In this document: piece by piece, positions 62,315 to 64,000 of the stretch
Layout of the letters: the number at the start of each line of letters is the position of its first letter
Position numbering within the stretch: the first letter of the stretch is position 1
Source of the DNA: Maritimibacter sp.
GTDB lineage: Bacteria > Pseudomonadota > Alphaproteobacteria > Rhodobacterales > Rhodobacteraceae
Length of the DNA: 64,000 nt
Reading direction: 5' to 3'
Assembly: GCA_011389895.1 (NCBI GenBank)
Contig: JAABTN010000010.1
Location: 28,639 to 92,638, forward strand
Notes under the pieces: generated by a model
Seen by the model: only the letters and a program-made list of their open reading frames with translations
What the model was told of the DNA's origin: nothing
Databases searched by the model: none
Made by a program: the position numbers and the translations under genes

Positions 62315-63886
62315 TCAGTCAAAAGGAGACGGCGTTTCATCCGCGGGTCCGGGACCTTCCAATCCCTTAACTGTCCATCCATGACCAAGATCATCAATGA
62401 TCGACCTCGCCAGTTCGAGGTCTCTTCCTTCTATCACTTCGATCACGGCAGGGCCCACCTGAAGACGCGGCTTGCGGTGTTCGTCGATCAGAAGGATGTC
62501 CCCCTCGCGGTTTCGGGAGGCGCGCAAGCCCTGGTTCGCGTCGGGCCGCGGTTGCGCGATAACAGACAAGAATTGGATCAAGTTGGGCCAGGGCTGACGG
62601 TCTGTTCCAGGATCGTAATCAGCTGGTTCACCCTGCCCTCCAACGTCCCTCGCGACGCTTCGCGTTCCTTTGCGACCCGTATCAAGTCCTCCGTCTGCTG
62701 GTGTTGGGTTCTCTGGGCCGTCTCCAGTGCTTCCAGGCGGTTGGTCAATTGAGTCATCGCTTCGTGCAGTTTCGACAGATCCGATGTTGCCTGCGTCTGA
62801 AGGTCCTGAATGCTGCTGAGAAAATGAAAAAGTTGCTCGATCAGCTTCTGTGATCGGTCCGGCACCTGTTCGAGCTCGTCCACCACCGGAACCAGCCTTT
62901 GAACCAGCGTCTCCAGCTCCTGCGTCATGCGATGCAGGTTTTCCAGCGCGTCCTGCATGTCCGGATGCTCCAAATTCGATACGGATGCCTGCTTGCTCAT
63001 TTGCTTGTCTCCAGTTTTCAAGTTGCTCGATGTGCCTCGGTTCTGCCGCGGCGAAGATTTGCGAAAGTGCGAGACCGCTCTCCCGCTCTCGAAGGGCACG
63101 GAGAAACGATAACCGCCGCATCAAACCCAAAAATCCGAATTGCCGACCGACATCTCGGCCTTTCACGCGGCACGTTCGTGTCATTCTGGAAAGTCGCGTT
63201 TCATCCGTGATGTCCGTGCGATAAACCACGCCGACCGGACATCCGGGATGATAGCGCTTTTCGACATCAATTCCTTTTTGCGAACATTTGTCACAGAACG
63301 CTTTCCATGAAACTGCTCGATGGTCTTTGAGTATATTGTTTACTGCGGGTCCAATCTCGCGAATAGCGAGAGAATTTGGGGTCTCATTTTGCCACGCACT
63401 CCGGGAAACCGGCGCCTGCAATTGCACAGGTGTGTCCGGTCCATCTGGAAATGGAACAGGCAAGCCCACGCGTCGTGCGGCTTCATTTTGAAGGTGATAT
63501 CGGTCAGACGGGATCTTAGGAAATAGGGGGCGCCCATCAATAGAAAATGGACTGAACATGACATGAATATGGTCTATCTTTTTATTCAGGTGTCGAAATG
63601 CGATATGATAAATTTGGTGAAATGGGGCGCCAAGCCGGTCGAGGATAAAGGAAATCGCCCTTTTCCATTTTGCCTTCGTGAGCCGCTGATTTCGTGACAG
63701 CGACACAGTTGCATGCAACAACTCGGGGCGGTCGTCCGTCGCGTGGCGTGCGTGGTGGTCCCGGAATGTCCTCAGGACATCCTTCGGGCGTTCGATCAGG
63801 ACGCTGGCACTGATCAACTCGCCGCCGCGCATCGGATATCGCACAGAGCTCTGCGTCAGGGGAACCGGGCGGAGGTCAATCCTCAT
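62315..63886 (-). CDS. Relaxase/mobilisation protein (MobA/VirD2-like)
   Basis: Nicks oriT and leads the DNA strand in conjugation. 523 residues from ATG 63886 (MRIDLRPVPLTQSSVRYP; possible catalytic Tyr17), overlapping the upstream stop. The metal-binding histidine motif is AFRHLNKKIDHIHVMFSPF (about 105-120, HxH), with SIDGRPLFPK following. Residues about 296-436 are a low-complexity Gly/Ala/Asp/Pro linker, where a second gene is nested in another frame. The last 85 residues form a small domain (GDILLIDEHRKP... to the end) resembling C-terminal modules of other relaxases (tentative). Confidence 0.8.
   Translation of the reverse strand: MRIDLRPVPLTQSSVRYPMRGGELISASVLIERPKDVLRTFRDHHARHATDDRPELLHATVSLSRNQRLTKAKWKRAISFILDRLGAPFHQIYHIAFRHLNKKIDHIHVMFSPFSIDGRPLFPKIPSDRYHLQNEAARRVGLPVPFPDGPDTPVQLQAPVSRSAWQNETPNSLAIREIGPAVNNILKDHRAVSWKAFCDKCSQKGIDVEKRYHPGCPVGVVYRTDITDETRLSRMTRTCRVKGRDVGRQFGFLGLMRRLSFLRALRERESGLALSQIFAAAEPRHIEQLENWRQANEQAGIRIEFGASGHAGRAGKPASHDAGAGDAGSKAGSGGGRARTGAGPITEADRATFSFSQQHSGPSDAGNIGSVETARSDDSIDQPPGSTGDGPENPTPADGGLDTGRKGTRSVARDVGGQGEPADYDPGTDRQPWPNLIQFLSVIAQPRPDANQGLRASRNREGDILLIDEHRKPRLQVGPAVIEVIEGRDLELARSIIDDLGHGWTVKGLEGPGPADETPSPFD
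62578..63000 (-). CDS. Coiled-coil protein nested inside the relaxase gene
   Basis: A 140-residue frame lying wholly within the relaxase gene, in a different frame on the same strand. ATG 63000 follows GGAG at 8 bp, a good ribosome site. The product begins MSKQASVSNLEHPDMQDALE and has heptad-like stretches (LHRMTQELETLVQRLVPVVD, LHEAMTQLTNRLEALETAQR), so it is probably a helical coiled-coil oligomer. In IncQ plasmids mobB lies inside mobA in another frame, a known parallel. Likely a mobilisation accessory protein. Confidence 0.65.
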   Translation of the reverse strand: MSKQASVSNLEHPDMQDALENLHRMTQELETLVQRLVPVVDELEQVPDRSQKLIEQLFHFLSSIQDLQTQATSDLSKLHEAMTQLTNRLEALETAQRTQHQQTEDLIRVAKEREASRGTLEGRVNQLITILEQTVSPGPT

Positions 63887-64000
63887 CCCGCGCCTCCAGC
63901 GCCAGCACCGCGCGCTGGATCCGTCGCGCCGTTCGGAGAACGCGCTTGCGGATCTCGTTGTCGTCAACTTGCTGCACGGCGTCATTCAACAGGGTGATTA
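63876..64000 (-). CDS. Partial gene upstream of the relaxase (probable MobC-type accessory protein)
   Basis: The last 40 codons and stop of a gene cut by the window edge: the readable end runs from ITLLNDAVQQVDDNEI to VLALEARDED. Its stop overlaps the relaxase start (GGATGAGGATTGA), so the two are coupled. The helical, charged composition and position fit a small relaxosome protein, but no motif confirms it. Confidence 0.45.
   Translation of the reverse strand, partial: ITLLNDAVQQVDDNEIRKRVLRTARRIQRAVLALEARDED

Noticed and set aside
1..64000. CRISPR arrays, riboswitches and rRNA
   Set aside because: No regularly spaced repeats, no recognised aptamer cores and no rRNA sequence were seen.

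Overview
The window is GC-rich and comes from an alphaproteobacterium, most likely the Roseobacter/Rhodobacteraceae group. The basis is the gene content and order: the murA-DUF2948-hisD-UPF0262-LMW phosphatase ... infA-maf-rng-yacG-tRNA-Phe block, a Hint-domain protein, KpsT/KpsE-type capsule export genes and a LuxI/LuxR pair. Three tRNAs are present (Gln-TTG, Thr-GGT, Phe-GAA). No rRNA, CRISPR array or intact insertion sequence was seen.

Layout. 0-10 kb holds housekeeping and envelope genes: lgt (cut by the window edge), ubiK, a CAP-domain secreted protein, an SseB-like protein, a uracil-DNA glycosylase, a Hint protein, nhaA, kpsT/kpsE, a BON-MscS channel and tRNA-Gln. 10.2-32.9 kb is a large catabolic supercluster built as two divergent arms around a control region near 25.85 kb. 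The minus arm runs: regulator, SDR, M24 protein, E1 alpha, E1 beta, lipoyl carrier, aldehyde dehydrogenase, E2 catalytic subunit, then a complete Opp/Dpp-type ABC transporter. The plus arm runs: CUT2 sugar-type binding protein, a second SDR, two permeases, ATPase, a 3-hydroxyisobutyrate-dehydrogenase-like enzyme and a ThuA protein. 33-51 kb holds a Kef-like antiporter, an L-lactate dehydrogenase-like flavoprotein, an NsrR-like regulator, an HtrA protease with a two-component system, an RND pump with its adaptor and a GbsR/MarR regulator, ilvD, an ABC exporter and an acyl-CoA synthetase. 51-52.3 kb is a quorum-sensing pair. 52.5-61.6 kb is the conserved housekeeping block, interrupted by four extra genes. 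From tRNA-Phe (61.55 kb) to the end lies part of a mobilisable element: an AlpA-like excisionase, a relaxase, a coiled-coil gene nested inside the relaxase gene, and the tail of a further gene.

How the genes may work together. The two arms of the supercluster are tied by a shared divergent control region and by two clearly paralogous SDR dehydrogenases, one in each arm. A reasonable inference is uptake of a polyol, sugar or sugar-amide by the CUT2 and/or Opp system, oxidation by the SDRs, and cleavage of a ketol or 2-oxo acid by an acetoin-dehydrogenase-like complex. The substrate is not known. Three features are unusual. The E2 component is split into a lipoyl carrier with a degenerate catalytic domain and a separate catalytic subunit without a lipoyl domain. 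The local regulator is a winged-helix domain fused to a periplasmic-type solute-binding domain and lacks a signal peptide. The M24 protein has Cys where the family normally has a metal-binding Asp. Outside this cluster, the most interesting signals are the gene nested in the relaxase and a maf gene with no canonical start codon upstream of its essential motif.
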